A DNA stretch of 32,345 nt from CAYMDD01 sp964409675 (GTDB taxonomy: Bacteria; Pseudomonadota; Alphaproteobacteria; Rickettsiales; SXRF01), in assembly GCA_964409675.1 (NCBI GenBank), contig CAYPEF010000011.1, positions 1-32,345 of the forward strand, given 5' to 3'. How positions within the stretch are numbered: the first letter of the stretch is position 1; each line of letters starts with the position of its first letter. The translations under genes and the position numbers were made by a program. The notes under the pieces were generated by a model that made no database searches, was not told the origin of the DNA, and saw only the letters and a program-made list of their open reading frames with translations. Shown here piece by piece: positions 7,358-15,734 of the stretch.

Positions 7358-8524
7358 ATGGCATGGGGCGACGGAGGCAAGGGCGGCTGGCAGGGCGGCC
7401 CCTGGGGAAATCCGGGAGGAAATTCGGGCGGCGGCAAGGATAACCGCCCCGGTAACGAGCCCCCCAAGCGCCCGCAGCCGCCGCAGAACGACCTCGACGA
7501 GCTGATCCGCCGCAGCCGCGAACACTGGAGCCGCATGTGGGGCAGCGGCAATGGAAGCGGCCCCAGCGGCCCCGACCATACCGGCAAGCTGATCCTGCTG
7601 ATGGTCGGCGGCCTGGCGCTGCTCTGGGCGCTCTCCGGCATCTACCTGGTAAAAACCGACGAACAGGGCGTGGTGATGCGCTTCGGCGAATTCCACCACA
7701 CCGATACGCCCGGCATCAACTACCACCTGCCCTACCCCATCGAAATGGTGAAAACCCCGCGCGTCACGGTGCGCAACCGCGTCGAAATCGGCTTCCGCTC
7801 CGGCGGCAGCCGCGCCAACGCCAAGGGCGAAACGCCGGTGCCGGAAGAAAGCCTGATGCTGACCGGCGATGAAAACATCGTCGATATCAATTTCGAAGTG
7901 CAGTGGATCATCAGCGACGCCGCCAAGTACCTCTTCAATATCCGCAACCCTGAGGAAACCGTGAAAGCCATCTCCGAAAGCGCCATGCGCGAAGTGATTG
8001 GCCGCACGCAGATCGCCACCGTTCTCGCCCCGGGCCGCGAGCAGGTGGAACTCTCCACCAAAAAGTTGATCCAGGATACGCTTGATGCTTACGGCGCCGG
8101 CATCAAGATCATGACGGTGAATTTGCGCGACGTGAACCCGCCCGCGCAGGTCATCGACGCTTTCCGCGACGTGCAGTCCGCCCGTTCCGACATGGAAACC
8201 GAGCGCAACAAGGCTGAAGCCTACCGCAACGACATCATCCCCCGCGCCCGCGGCCAGGCCAGCCAGATCACGCAGGACGCCGAGGCCTACCGCCAGGAAG
8301 TCGTCGCCCGCGCGCAGGGAGAAGCCTCGCGCTTCCTTTCAGTCTATAACGAATATAAGCAGGCGCGCGAAGTCACCCGCCAGCGCATTTACCTGGAAAC
8401 CATGGAAGATACACTGCAGGGCGCAACCAAGGTGATTCTGGATAAAACCGGCGGTGCGGTGCCCTACCTGCCGCTGCCGGAGCTGAAATCCCCCGCCCGC
8501 GCCACTGAGGAGGCCAAGCCATGA
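7358..8524 (+). CDS. hflK: FtsH protease modulator HflK
   Basis: HflK forms with HflC the membrane ring that encloses and regulates the FtsH protease. The 388-aa product has a Gly/Trp-rich cytoplasmic N-terminus (MAWGDGGKGGWQGG), a Pro-rich linker, and one membrane helix at about 77-97. A SPFH/band-7 domain begins at VKTDEQGVVMRFGEF, followed by a long helical region. The ATG at 7358 is preceded by a purine-rich site (AGGAAAGAGG). Upstream in-frame codons to 7322 overlap the promoter. The stop overlaps the hflC start (ATGA). Confidence 0.94.
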   Translation: MAWGDGGKGGWQGGPWGNPGGNSGGGKDNRPGNEPPKRPQPPQNDLDELIRRSREHWSRMWGSGNGSGPSGPDHTGKLILLMVGGLALLWALSGIYLVKTDEQGVVMRFGEFHHTDTPGINYHLPYPIEMVKTPRVTVRNRVEIGFRSGGSRANAKGETPVPEESLMLTGDENIVDINFEVQWIISDAAKYLFNIRNPEETVKAISESAMREVIGRTQIATVLAPGREQVELSTKKLIQDTLDAYGAGIKIMTVNLRDVNPPAQVIDAFRDVQSARSDMETERNKAEAYRNDIIPRARGQASQITQDAEAYRQEVVARAQGEASRFLSVYNEYKQAREVTRQRIYLETMEDTLQGATKVILDKTGGAVPYLPLPELKSPARATEEAKP

Positions 8525-9450
8525 ACGCGCAGACCAAAGCCACCTTCATCGCTGTCGTACTGGTCGGCATTTTGTTCGTCCTCAGCAATGCGTTTTTCGT
8601 ATTGCAGCAGACCGAGCAGGCGCTGGTGCTGCAATTCGGACGTCCGATCAAGGTGGAGCAGGAAGCGGGCCTGAAATGGAAAATCCCCTTCGTTCAGAAT
8701 GTGGAATTTTTCGATAAGCGCCTGCTCGATTTCAACGCCGAGCCGAAGGAAGTCACCGCCGCCGACCAGAAGCGCCTGATCGTGGACGCCTTCGTGCGCT
8801 ACCGCATCGTCGACCCCTTGCGCTTCAAGCAAACCGTCGGCACCGAGGCTACCATGCGCCTGCGGCTGAATTCCTACCTGGAATCCTCGCTCAAGCAGGT
8901 GCTGGGCAAGGTGCCACTTGCCGCCATCGTCTCCGAGCAACGCACCCATATCATGGAGGAAGTGCGCGGGCTGGTGAACGCTCAGGCGGCCGGTGCGCAG
9001 CTGGATGAAAACGGCAACGTCATCCCCGGCAACGAAGCGGAAGGCTTCGGCATCGAAGTGGCGGACCTGCGCATCATGCGCGCCGATCTGCCGCAGGCGA
9101 ACTCTGAAAGCATTTACCGCCGCATGCAGACCGAGCGAGAGCGTGAAGCCAAGCAATTCCGCGCCCAAGGCGCTGAAGACGCCCAGAAAATCCGCGCCGA
9201 AGCCGAGAAGGAACGCACCATCCTGATTGCTGAAGCCAATAAAAAAGCCCAGGAAATCCGTGGGCAGGGCGACCGTGAAGCCACCCGCATCTTCGCCGAA
9301 GCCTACGGCCAGGACGCCGATTTCTTCAAATTCTACCGCACCATGCAGGCCTACCGCAAAACCCTTTCTCCAAAGGATACCACACTGGTCCTCTCTCCGC
9401 AGGACGGCTTCCTCGACTACCTCGGCAAAGGCGTGAGAGCTGAGCGTTAA
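8521..9450 (+). CDS. hflC: FtsH protease modulator HflC
   Basis: HflC is the partner of HflK in the FtsH-regulating complex at the inner membrane. The 309-aa protein has an N-terminal membrane helix (about 8-28) and an SPFH domain opening with VLQQTEQALVLQFGRP. A long charged coiled-coil region follows (EREREAKQFRAQGAEDAQKI), ending in a helix with FKFYRTMQAYRKTL. It overlaps hflK by four bases (ATGA), which implies coupled translation. The degP-like gene that normally follows is displaced by about 2 kb of accessory DNA. Confidence 0.95.
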   Translation: MNAQTKATFIAVVLVGILFVLSNAFFVLQQTEQALVLQFGRPIKVEQEAGLKWKIPFVQNVEFFDKRLLDFNAEPKEVTAADQKRLIVDAFVRYRIVDPLRFKQTVGTEATMRLRLNSYLESSLKQVLGKVPLAAIVSEQRTHIMEEVRGLVNAQAAGAQLDENGNVIPGNEAEGFGIEVADLRIMRADLPQANSESIYRRMQTEREREAKQFRAQGAEDAQKIRAEAEKERTILIAEANKKAQEIRGQGDREATRIFAEAYGQDADFFKFYRTMQAYRKTLSPKDTTLVLSPQDGFLDYLGKGVRAER

Positions 9451-9832
9451 TTCATGCCGCACTCCAGCCAAACCACCAGCAACATGAATGAATAGCCCGC
9501 TATTTGGTGCCCGTTCTCCATCGGCCTGCTGTTGGTGCTGAAGCCCCACTGCGCAGAACCCTTTATATGCGCACCTGGCCATGCTGGAGATGGGCAAAGA
9601 AATAGGAAGCCGTTTTTTGAATGGCATGAAGCCCTTGCATATTCTTTACCAGGCACAGGAAATGCCAATCATTGCACCTGCATAGTCAGGCTTTTCCTTT
9701 TGAATCCAGATGGACGGCCTGCAGCAGTTCAGGCTAATATCTTATGGAGAATCAAGTAAAATAATTATAAGAAGGCTGGATGTTGCACATGGCGTTAACA
9801 ATCCATTAATTGCAAAGTGCTACTTTTCTAAG
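9451..9832. other. 382-base region without a convincing gene
   Basis: Short open frames exist on both strands (for example 9532-9759 plus and 9447-9668 minus), but none has a ribosome site, a family motif or consistent codon bias. Composition falls toward AT after about 9720, at the start of the pilin-like gene. I see no tRNA, clear terminator or repeat here. It could be eroded accessory DNA. Confidence 0.4.
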
Positions 9833-10684
9833 ATGGTACGCAATCACAAGTACGGGTTTACCCTGATCGAACTTTCTATCGGACTTGTAATTATAGGTCT
9901 GATCGTGGGAGGCGTGCTTGTGGGGCGTGATTTGATTGCCGAGGCGGAAATACGCAGCAATATATCTCAACTCGAGTCGTTTAAAACAGCAGCAAATGTA
10001 TTCAGTCAAAAATACGACTGCATGCCAGGGGACTGTGATAAGGCAACAACATATTTCGGTCAGAATCCGGCTCCTTGCTCTCAGCAATCGGTGAGTGACA
10101 CGCTGACAACCATGACATGCAATGGCAATGGCGATGAGATACTTGGTACTGATTATTCCAACCAGTTTGAGCATATGCTGTTTTGGCAGCACTTGGCGGC
10201 AGCTGGTCTTATTTCCGGCAACTATAGCGGACAAGTCTCATCGGCGAACACAGGTGCTTATAGAGATTCCGCAGCTGGCGTAAACGTACCTGCATCAAAG
10301 ATCAACGGGGCCTCATGGTCGGCTGATCATCTTAAGTCTGACCAAATGCAAATGATACTTACTTCCTATTCCGGGTGGCTGTTAAATACCAATATTCCGG
10401 CAGGCGGCATCTTCCACTTGGGATTAGGCGGAAAAGATGTTTGTGGCGTTGCAATGTGCAATACTCTATCAGATGGAGCTGCACTTACACCGTTTCAAGC
10501 TTTGAGTATTGATCGAAAGATTGACGATGGCCAGCCTGGTACTGGATCGGTTCAAGCTTACTATGCGGTTCTTGCTAATGGCGCATGGCACGTCAACTGT
10601 GTGGACCAAAGCGGAATCAATGCCGCCTACAAAACTTCTGTATCAACAGCGGAATGTGCGCTGCTATTTTATCAGTCGTTCTAA
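9833..10684 (+). CDS. type IV pilin-like protein with prepilin N-terminal motif
   Basis: The 283-aa protein begins with a class III signal: a short basic leader ending in G and then FTLIELS, where prepilin peptidase would cut before F. The hydrophobic helix (IGLVIIGLIVGGVLVG) follows. It then has KYDCMPGDCDKATTYFG, a PGD block that I recognise from pilin-like proteins of alphaproteobacteria, and several cysteines that could form disulfides. The ATG at 9833 gives the expected leader length, while the frame is open back to 9710. No assembly ATPase, peptidase or other pilus gene is nearby, so it is an orphan minor pilin or pseudopilin. It is more AT-rich than hflC and degP on either side, which suggests acquisition. 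Confidence 0.8.
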   Translation: MVRNHKYGFTLIELSIGLVIIGLIVGGVLVGRDLIAEAEIRSNISQLESFKTAANVFSQKYDCMPGDCDKATTYFGQNPAPCSQQSVSDTLTTMTCNGNGDEILGTDYSNQFEHMLFWQHLAAAGLISGNYSGQVSSANTGAYRDSAAGVNVPASKINGASWSADHLKSDQMQMILTSYSGWLLNTNIPAGGIFHLGLGGKDVCGVAMCNTLSDGAALTPFQALSIDRKIDDGQPGTGSVQAYYAVLANGAWHVNCVDQSGINAAYKTSVSTAECALLFYQSF

Positions 10685-10868
10685 CAATGCATCTGCCTGT
10701 AACTATTATGGCTTCCAAGTATTATTCTGTGCAGCAATCTGACATCATGCCGTGGAAGTATATGAAAATTGCATAGCGCAGGTACAGCGTACGTCATTTG
10801 GTAGCATGATAATCTCTTATTGCCGATTTAAGATTATTTGAGTAGCCTTTCGCAGTACTTTTCTCTCT

Positions 10869-10897
10869 TTGCTGTATTCAGGTTAATGCTATATTAT
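10869..10897 (+). promoter_or_regulatory. sigma-70-type promoter upstream of the GNAT and degP genes
   Basis: TTGCTG (10869-10874) and TATTAT (10892-10897) have a 17-base spacer. Transcription would start near 10904, leaving a leader of about 135 bases that contains the GC-rich palindrome at 11019-11040. An ATG at 10905 would then be leaderless. Confidence 0.5.
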
Positions 10898-11018
10898 CTG
10901 CGAAATGAGAGTCGATATTTTTACGCATAAGGCAATCGCATACTCCCCCCGCCTGCAAGAGGATTTGGGGGGGAACTTTTCTTGCAAAGGAGAGGCTAGC
11001 CCGCATTCCCCCACCCTT

Positions 11019-11040
11019 CCTCCCCCGCAAGCGGGGGAGG
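11019..11040. repeat. GC-rich palindrome at the GNAT start codon
   Basis: A perfect 10-bp stem (CCTCCCCCGC / GCGGGGGAGG) has a two-base loop, and its right arm ends on the first base of the presumed GTG start. Upstream, from about 10938, are further C-runs and G-runs (ACTCCCCCCGCC, GGGGGGGAAC), so the palindrome is probably one end of a ~100-bp intergenic repeat. It has no GTCAT ends and belongs to a different family from the others here. Confidence 0.7.
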
Positions 11041-11501
11041 TGAATATCCGCACCGCCACCGTCGCCGATGTGCCGCTAATCTTGAGTATGATCCGGGAAC
11101 TCGCCGAGTTTGAAAAACTCGCCCATGAAGTCACCGCCACCGAAGCGCAGTTGCATAAAACCCTGTTCGGTGAAAACCCCTCGGCGGAAGTGCTGTTGGC
11201 CTATGCAGGCAACGCGCCCGCCGGATTCTGTCTTTTTTTTCATAATTACTCCACCTTCCTGGCAAAGCCGGGGGTGTATATCGAGGACATCTTCATTCGC
11301 TCCGCCTTTCGCAGCCAGGGCATCGGCATGGCGCTATTTGACGAAATCAAGCGCCTGGCCCGCGCGCGCGAATGCGGACGGATTGAATGGTCGGTACTTG
11401 ACTGGAACACGAAAGCTACCCAGTTTTATGAGAAACTCGGCGCGCAGGCGATGAATGAATGGACCGTCTACCGCCTGACTGAGCACCAATTCAACGAATA
11501 A
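11040..11501 (+). CDS. GNAT-family N-acetyltransferase
   Basis: A 153-aa Gcn5-related acetyltransferase opening NIRTATVADVPLILSMIREL, with EDIFIRSAFRSQGIGMALF as the acetyl-CoA binding segment and WNTKATQFYEKLGA near the C-terminus. This pattern resembles diamine (spermidine/spermine-type) acetyltransferases, but the substrate is inferred only. The GTG at 11040 is chosen because family members start MxIRxAT. However, the purine-rich GGGGGAGG touches the start codon with no spacing, so initiation is unclear. The frame is open back to an ATG at 10905, which would add 45 residues encoded by the repeat. degP follows after 10 bases and is probably co-transcribed. Confidence 0.8.
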   Translation: MNIRTATVADVPLILSMIRELAEFEKLAHEVTATEAQLHKTLFGENPSAEVLLAYAGNAPAGFCLFFHNYSTFLAKPGVYIEDIFIRSAFRSQGIGMALFDEIKRLARARECGRIEWSVLDWNTKATQFYEKLGAQAMNEWTVYRLTEHQFNE

Positions 11502-11511
11502 AGGAAATATT

Positions 11512-13017
11512 ATGCGCCGCCTTGCAGGAATCTTAGGGATCGCCCTCACCAGCACCATGCTCTCCTTCAGCCAGCCGGTGCTGGCGCAAGCGCGTGAAGT
11601 GCCCGGCAGCTTTGCCGATTTGGTGGAAAAACTTTCTCCGGCAGTGGTCAACATCTCCACCACGCAGAAAATCAAGGGCGGCGGCGTCAATATCCTCGGC
11701 ATGCCGCTCGACCAGCTGCCCGACACGCCGGAAATGGAGCCGTTCAAGGAATTCTTCGACCGTTTCGGCGGCGGACGTGAGGGCAAGGACGGCGACGGGC
11801 CGGAACAGGAAGTCACCTCCCTCGGCTCCGGATTTATCATTGACGCCGCCGGCTATATCATCACCAATTACCACGTGATCGACGCCGCCGAAGACGTTAC
11901 CGTCACCTTAACCGACAAATCACAGTACAAAGCCAAGATCGTCGGGCGTGACAAGAAAACCGACCTCGCGCTGCTGAAGATCGACGCCAAGAAAGACCTC
12001 CCCTTCGTCTCTCTCGGCGATTCCGACGCTGCGCGCGTCGGCGACTGGGTAATCGCCATCGGCAACCCGTTCGGCGTCGGCGGCGCGGTGACGGCAGGCA
12101 TCCTCTACGCCCGCCAGCGCAGCATCCACGCCGGTCCGTTCGACGATTTCCTGCAGACCGACGCCTCGATCAACCGCGGCAATTCCGGCGGCCCGCTGTT
12201 TGATATGCAAGGCAAGGTGATCGGCATCAACTCCGCCATCTTCTCGCCCTCCGGCGGCAATATCGGCATCGGCTTCGCCGTGCCCTCGGCCATTGCCAAA
12301 CCGGTGATCGAGCAGCTGAAACAATTTGGCCGCACCCACCGCGGCTGGCTCGGCGTGAAAATCCAGGAAGTCACCGACGAAGTAGCCGAGAGCATGGGGC
12401 TGCCGAACACAAACGGCGCGCTGGTGCTGGAATCCAGCCCCGACAGCCCGGCGGGCAAAGCCGGCATCAAAGCCGGAGACGTCATTACCCAGTATAACGG
12501 TAAGGACATCACCGAAATGCGCTTCCTGCCGCGCATGGTGGCCGAAACCAAGATCGGTTCCTCCGTACCGGTCACCGTCTGGCGGTCCGGCAAGGCGCAG
12601 GCCTACACCATCACCATCGGCGAGCTAAAGGAAGACGACGACAGCAAAGGCAAGCCCGAGCGCGAAAGTAAGGGCGACACCGCCCACCCCGCTGGCACCA
12701 AGAACGTAATGGGCATCCACCTCGCCCCCATTACCTCGGAGCTGCGCGGCGAATACCAGTTGGATGACCAGCTGAAAACAGGCCTGGTGGTGCTGGACGT
12801 CGATAAAAACTCTGAAGCCGCCAAACGCGGCTTCCGCGAAGGCGACGTCATCACCGAAGCCAACAACGCCCCTGTCTCAAATGCGGACGATCTTCAGAAG
12901 CAACTGAACGAGGCCAAGAAAATGGGCCGTAAATATGCAATGTTAAAAGTAATTCGTGAGAAAGAAGCAGCTTTTGTGACGATTCCGACGGAGGAGACAA
13001 AAATTAAAAAAGATTAG
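11512..13017 (+). CDS. degP: Do-family periplasmic serine endoprotease (DegP/DegQ/HtrA type)
   Basis: This is a periplasmic protease and chaperone that degrades misfolded envelope proteins. The 501-aa product has a signal peptide (MRRLAGILGI... with VLAQA near 23-27). The catalytic triad is visible as H121 in TNYHVID, D151 in KTDLALLKI and S225 in GNSGGPLF. Two PDZ domains follow, the first beginning GWLGVKIQEV and the second around GLVVLDVDKNSEAAKRGF. A charged linker (about 375-395) separates them. AAAGGAAAT precedes the ATG. Full length and motifs are normal. Whether it is DegP, DegQ or MucD cannot be decided here. Confidence 0.93.
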   Translation: MRRLAGILGIALTSTMLSFSQPVLAQAREVPGSFADLVEKLSPAVVNISTTQKIKGGGVNILGMPLDQLPDTPEMEPFKEFFDRFGGGREGKDGDGPEQEVTSLGSGFIIDAAGYIITNYHVIDAAEDVTVTLTDKSQYKAKIVGRDKKTDLALLKIDAKKDLPFVSLGDSDAARVGDWVIAIGNPFGVGGAVTAGILYARQRSIHAGPFDDFLQTDASINRGNSGGPLFDMQGKVIGINSAIFSPSGGNIGIGFAVPSAIAKPVIEQLKQFGRTHRGWLGVKIQEVTDEVAESMGLPNTNGALVLESSPDSPAGKAGIKAGDVITQYNGKDITEMRFLPRMVAETKIGSSVPVTVWRSGKAQAYTITIGELKEDDDSKGKPERESKGDTAHPAGTKNVMGIHLAPITSELRGEYQLDDQLKTGLVVLDVDKNSEAAKRGFREGDVITEANNAPVSNADDLQKQLNEAKKMGRKYAMLKVIREKEAAFVTIPTEETKIKKD

Positions 13018-13053
13018 ATTTAAATGCTTTGGACTTTTTCATTCATTATTTAT

Positions 13054-13083
13054 TTGACTTGAACAGGTTAAGTACTGCATAGG
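13054..13083 (+). promoter_or_regulatory. possible promoter for the GS-like gene
   Basis: TTGACT (13054-13059) is followed after 18 bases by CATAGG (13078-13083), a poor -10 match but related to the TATAGT boxes seen at two other promoters here. It lies about 28 bases before the ATG. Confidence 0.3.
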
Positions 13084-13110
13084 CCTTGTACGTATATCGC
13101 GTTAAGGATT

Positions 13111-14604
13111 ATGAGCATTCATCTTAGAGTTACCCAAGAACAGGCGGAGCGAGAAATCGCACTGTGCAAGAACAATATCCTTGCACATCAGAAAGCGATT
13201 GGCCAAATTTTCGTCGATCTTGGCTATGCCAATGAGCCGGATGACGTATTAATTACCATCGGTCCCGAGGTGGAAGTCACGCAGGTAGCCGGTCAGGAAG
13301 CATGGGAAAAGCGCAGAGACATTGTCTCCTCGGAAATGCAGGAAGGCGCACCCAGAATCAATAGCAAAAAAGATGATTACATGCCGCAAGACGCACAGGT
13401 AACAAACCTGATGAAGAAGTATCCTCTTCCCAGTCGGCACATGGATAGAAATAACAGGGGACGCAAAGTATTAATCGAGAAAGAACCCGATTTTTGCACT
13501 AATATTGCTGATGATGCCTTCGTAGATAAAAACAATATTCTGCAACGGCAGCATGTAGCGTTAAGCCAGATTGAATTTACTTTTTTCCCGATGTTGCCGA
13601 TTGAAGTCCCGCGGTTCATCAATAAAATCATCAACCAGGCAATTCACGATGCGGCCGATCCTGAAAAAGGATACGACTTGCGCCGCCTGGAAACGGTTGC
13701 CTTGCCAACGGAGCAAACCTCACCGAACGGAATCCACCTCAATTGCGTGATTGGCGTAAAAACAGGACAGACGGACAAATACGGCAATCCTCTTATAAAA
13801 AACGCGTTCAGCCAGCAGGAATGGACGGGAAAAGGCGAAGCGGGAGATGTTAGCGACTTTGCCTTATGCGTAGGCAAAGCACATATGGAATTCCTTGAGC
13901 ATTCTTTGTTCATGTTTGCTCGCGCAGAATCGGACTACCGCCGGTTTGCGCAGGATGTCGTCACTGGCCCATCCGTCCTTGGCATGCTGCCGCGCAAGGA
14001 ACACAATAATTTCGGCACCGCCATGTTCCGGGGCGGCAAGCGCAAAACCGAACGCAAAAATAGCGATTATAAGGAAAAAGAAGACAGCGGACCTCTGCGT
14101 TTTGAACTCCGCGTTCCCTCCCCGGGTGCTATGGGACATCCGAATAAAGAAGCATATCCTTCCCAGCAGGCCATGACCTATGAAATGATCGAAGCCTATA
14201 TGAAGCTTTTGCATGATGGGGCAAAACTGTGGAAAAAGCGCGAGCTTTCGCGCCGAAGAGGTGGAGAGCCTGAAAAACTGACGGAACAAGACCTTCTCCC
14301 AGCCCCTCGATTAACGGATGACGATATTAAGAGAATGTCGCATGATGAAGCATTTTTGGCTTCCCAGGCGCGTAAGGAATCTCTGTTATGTCCTTTGGCC
14401 TCCGTGGCCCGAAAGAATTTTTCTACCAGCCCGGCAGCAAGAAGCTACTGGGGAAAGGAACGCAAGAATCTGATCTTTGATTTATCTGCCGATCTGGATG
14501 AAATTGAGATAAGCGACCGTCATCCTGAAGCAGGACAAAATAAAGGACCGCACGTTAATCGCCTGCTAGGAACCTCTAATCAACCGACATCGCATCATAA
14601 ATAA
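13111..14604 (+). CDS. orphan protein with a glutamine synthetase-like catalytic fold (predicted)
   Basis: No family is obvious at first sight in this 497-aa protein, but its motifs run in glutamine synthetase (GS) order. GPEVEV at 51-56 matches the GS GPEPEF metal-ligand strand. SQIEF at 152-156 matches GQNEV. PNGIHL at 205-210 matches NGSGMH. The helix SDFALCVGKAHMEFLEHSL and then ESDYRRF match the GS helix ending NSYKRL, and RFELRVPSPGA at 330-340 matches RIEVRFPDPAA. Conserved candidates are E53, E55, E155, H209, E332 and R334. The position of the third n1-site glutamate (E. coli E212) is Q147, no counterpart of E327 is visible, and the ~100-residue N-terminal beta-grasp domain is absent. 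About 120 C-terminal residues are unassigned. AAGGA precedes the ATG. It is AT-rich relative to its neighbours and sits between degP and serB. The substrate is unknown. Confidence 0.6.
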   Translation: MSIHLRVTQEQAEREIALCKNNILAHQKAIGQIFVDLGYANEPDDVLITIGPEVEVTQVAGQEAWEKRRDIVSSEMQEGAPRINSKKDDYMPQDAQVTNLMKKYPLPSRHMDRNNRGRKVLIEKEPDFCTNIADDAFVDKNNILQRQHVALSQIEFTFFPMLPIEVPRFINKIINQAIHDAADPEKGYDLRRLETVALPTEQTSPNGIHLNCVIGVKTGQTDKYGNPLIKNAFSQQEWTGKGEAGDVSDFALCVGKAHMEFLEHSLFMFARAESDYRRFAQDVVTGPSVLGMLPRKEHNNFGTAMFRGGKRKTERKNSDYKEKEDSGPLRFELRVPSPGAMGHPNKEAYPSQQAMTYEMIEAYMKLLHDGAKLWKKRELSRRRGGEPEKLTEQDLLPAPRLTDDDIKRMSHDEAFLASQARKESLLCPLASVARKNFSTSPAARSYWGKERKNLIFDLSADLDEIEISDRHPEAGQNKGPHVNRLLGTSNQPTSHHK

Positions 14605-14632
14605 ACCATCCTGATGAGAGTGCGGCGCGCTC

Positions 14633-15661
14633 TCACCCCAACACCCATGCCAGCGCCCCTAGGTCACAATGATTCAACTGTGCCTTCGCGTGCCTTCTCA
14701 CCACCGGCTTCGCATGATACGCTACCCCTAGCCCTGCCTCCAGCAACATCGGCAAGTCATTGGCACCATCGCCAATAGCCATCACCTCTGCCGGGCTGAT
14801 ACCAAGCTTGGTGCATTGCATCTGCAGCGTCCGCAGCTTGGCTTCCTTGCCGAGGATCGGCTGCGCCACTTCGCCGGTCAGCAGGCCGTCATAAATGACC
14901 AGCTCGTTGGCAAACTGCTCATGAAAACCCAGTTCCACCGCCACGCGCGAGGTGAAGAAGGTAAAACCGCCCGAAACCAGCACGCAGTGCATATCCTTCG
15001 CGCGCGCCGCATCCAGCAGCGCACTTGCGCCCGGCGTCATTTTCACCCGCTCATTATAGCATTGCTGGAGCACCGCTTCCGGCAGGCCGCGCAGCAGCCG
15101 CACCCGCTCGGTCAGCGCCTGCTCGAAATTCAGCTCGCCGTTCATGGCCCGCTCGGTAATGGCGGAGACTTCCGCTTTTTTCCCTACGAAATCCGCCAGC
15201 TCATCGATGCATTCCACCTGGATCATGGTGGAGTCCATGTCCGCAATCAGCAGCTTGCGCTGCCGCGCATCTACCGGCTGCACGATGACATCGAACGGAT
15301 GGCCATTAAATGAAGCTTCCGCAGCCTGCGCGGCAACAACTGGCGAAGCGCCGCTGTTCTTCGTCTCCGGATATAAAAACACCGCATCCGATTCCCCTAC
15401 CGCCACGCTGGCCGCCAATGCAATCGTATCGAAGATATAATACAGCGCCTGCTCCACCACTGACGGCGCTTTCCGCTCCGCTTCCACCCCGCTTCCGCTC
15501 AGCACCGTATCGTTATGATTCCAGAAGATATCGCAGGCTTCGCCGGACTTAAGCCATTCCACCTGCGTGGCATTCAGCCGCTGCGCCGCCGCGCGCACCA
15601 GCGCTTCATCCAATGGCTCGCGCGCGGCATCGGCCAGCAGGGTCATGACATAATCGGTCAT
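14633..15661 (-). CDS. serB: phosphoserine phosphatase SerB
   Basis: SerB hydrolyses phosphoserine in the last step of serine synthesis. The 342-aa protein has the HAD nucleophile motif DMDSTMI at 141-147 followed by ECIDELADF. Further HAD motifs are VSGGFTFF and GDGANDLPML. The ATG at 15659-15661 is preceded by AAGGAAA, while a longer frame to 15727 would overlap the divergent miaA leader. It is longer than the ~290-300 residues I expect. The extra residues form a block at about 73-118 (YYIFDTIALAASVAVGE and onward) in the N-terminal domain. It converges with the GS-like gene, and a weak 6-bp inverted repeat (14615-14635) overlaps its stop codon. Confidence 0.92.
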   Translation of the reverse strand: MTDYVMTLLADAAREPLDEALVRAAAQRLNATQVEWLKSGEACDIFWNHNDTVLSGSGVEAERKAPSVVEQALYYIFDTIALAASVAVGESDAVFLYPETKNSGASPVVAAQAAEASFNGHPFDVIVQPVDARQRKLLIADMDSTMIQVECIDELADFVGKKAEVSAITERAMNGELNFEQALTERVRLLRGLPEAVLQQCYNERVKMTPGASALLDAARAKDMHCVLVSGGFTFFTSRVAVELGFHEQFANELVIYDGLLTGEVAQPILGKEAKLRTLQMQCTKLGISPAEVMAIGDGANDLPMLLEAGLGVAYHAKPVVRRHAKAQLNHCDLGALAWVLG

Positions 15662-15734
15662 CGCAATTTTCCTTGTGTAATCCATGACAATACGCACACT
15701 GGATGCCAGATAAGCACCCAAGCACAAGCAAAAA

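Noticed and set aside
8464..9627. 387-codon open frame on the minus strand
   Set aside because: It is the antisense shadow of hflC, a GC-rich coding gene with clear family motifs; the frame has no ribosome site and no motif.
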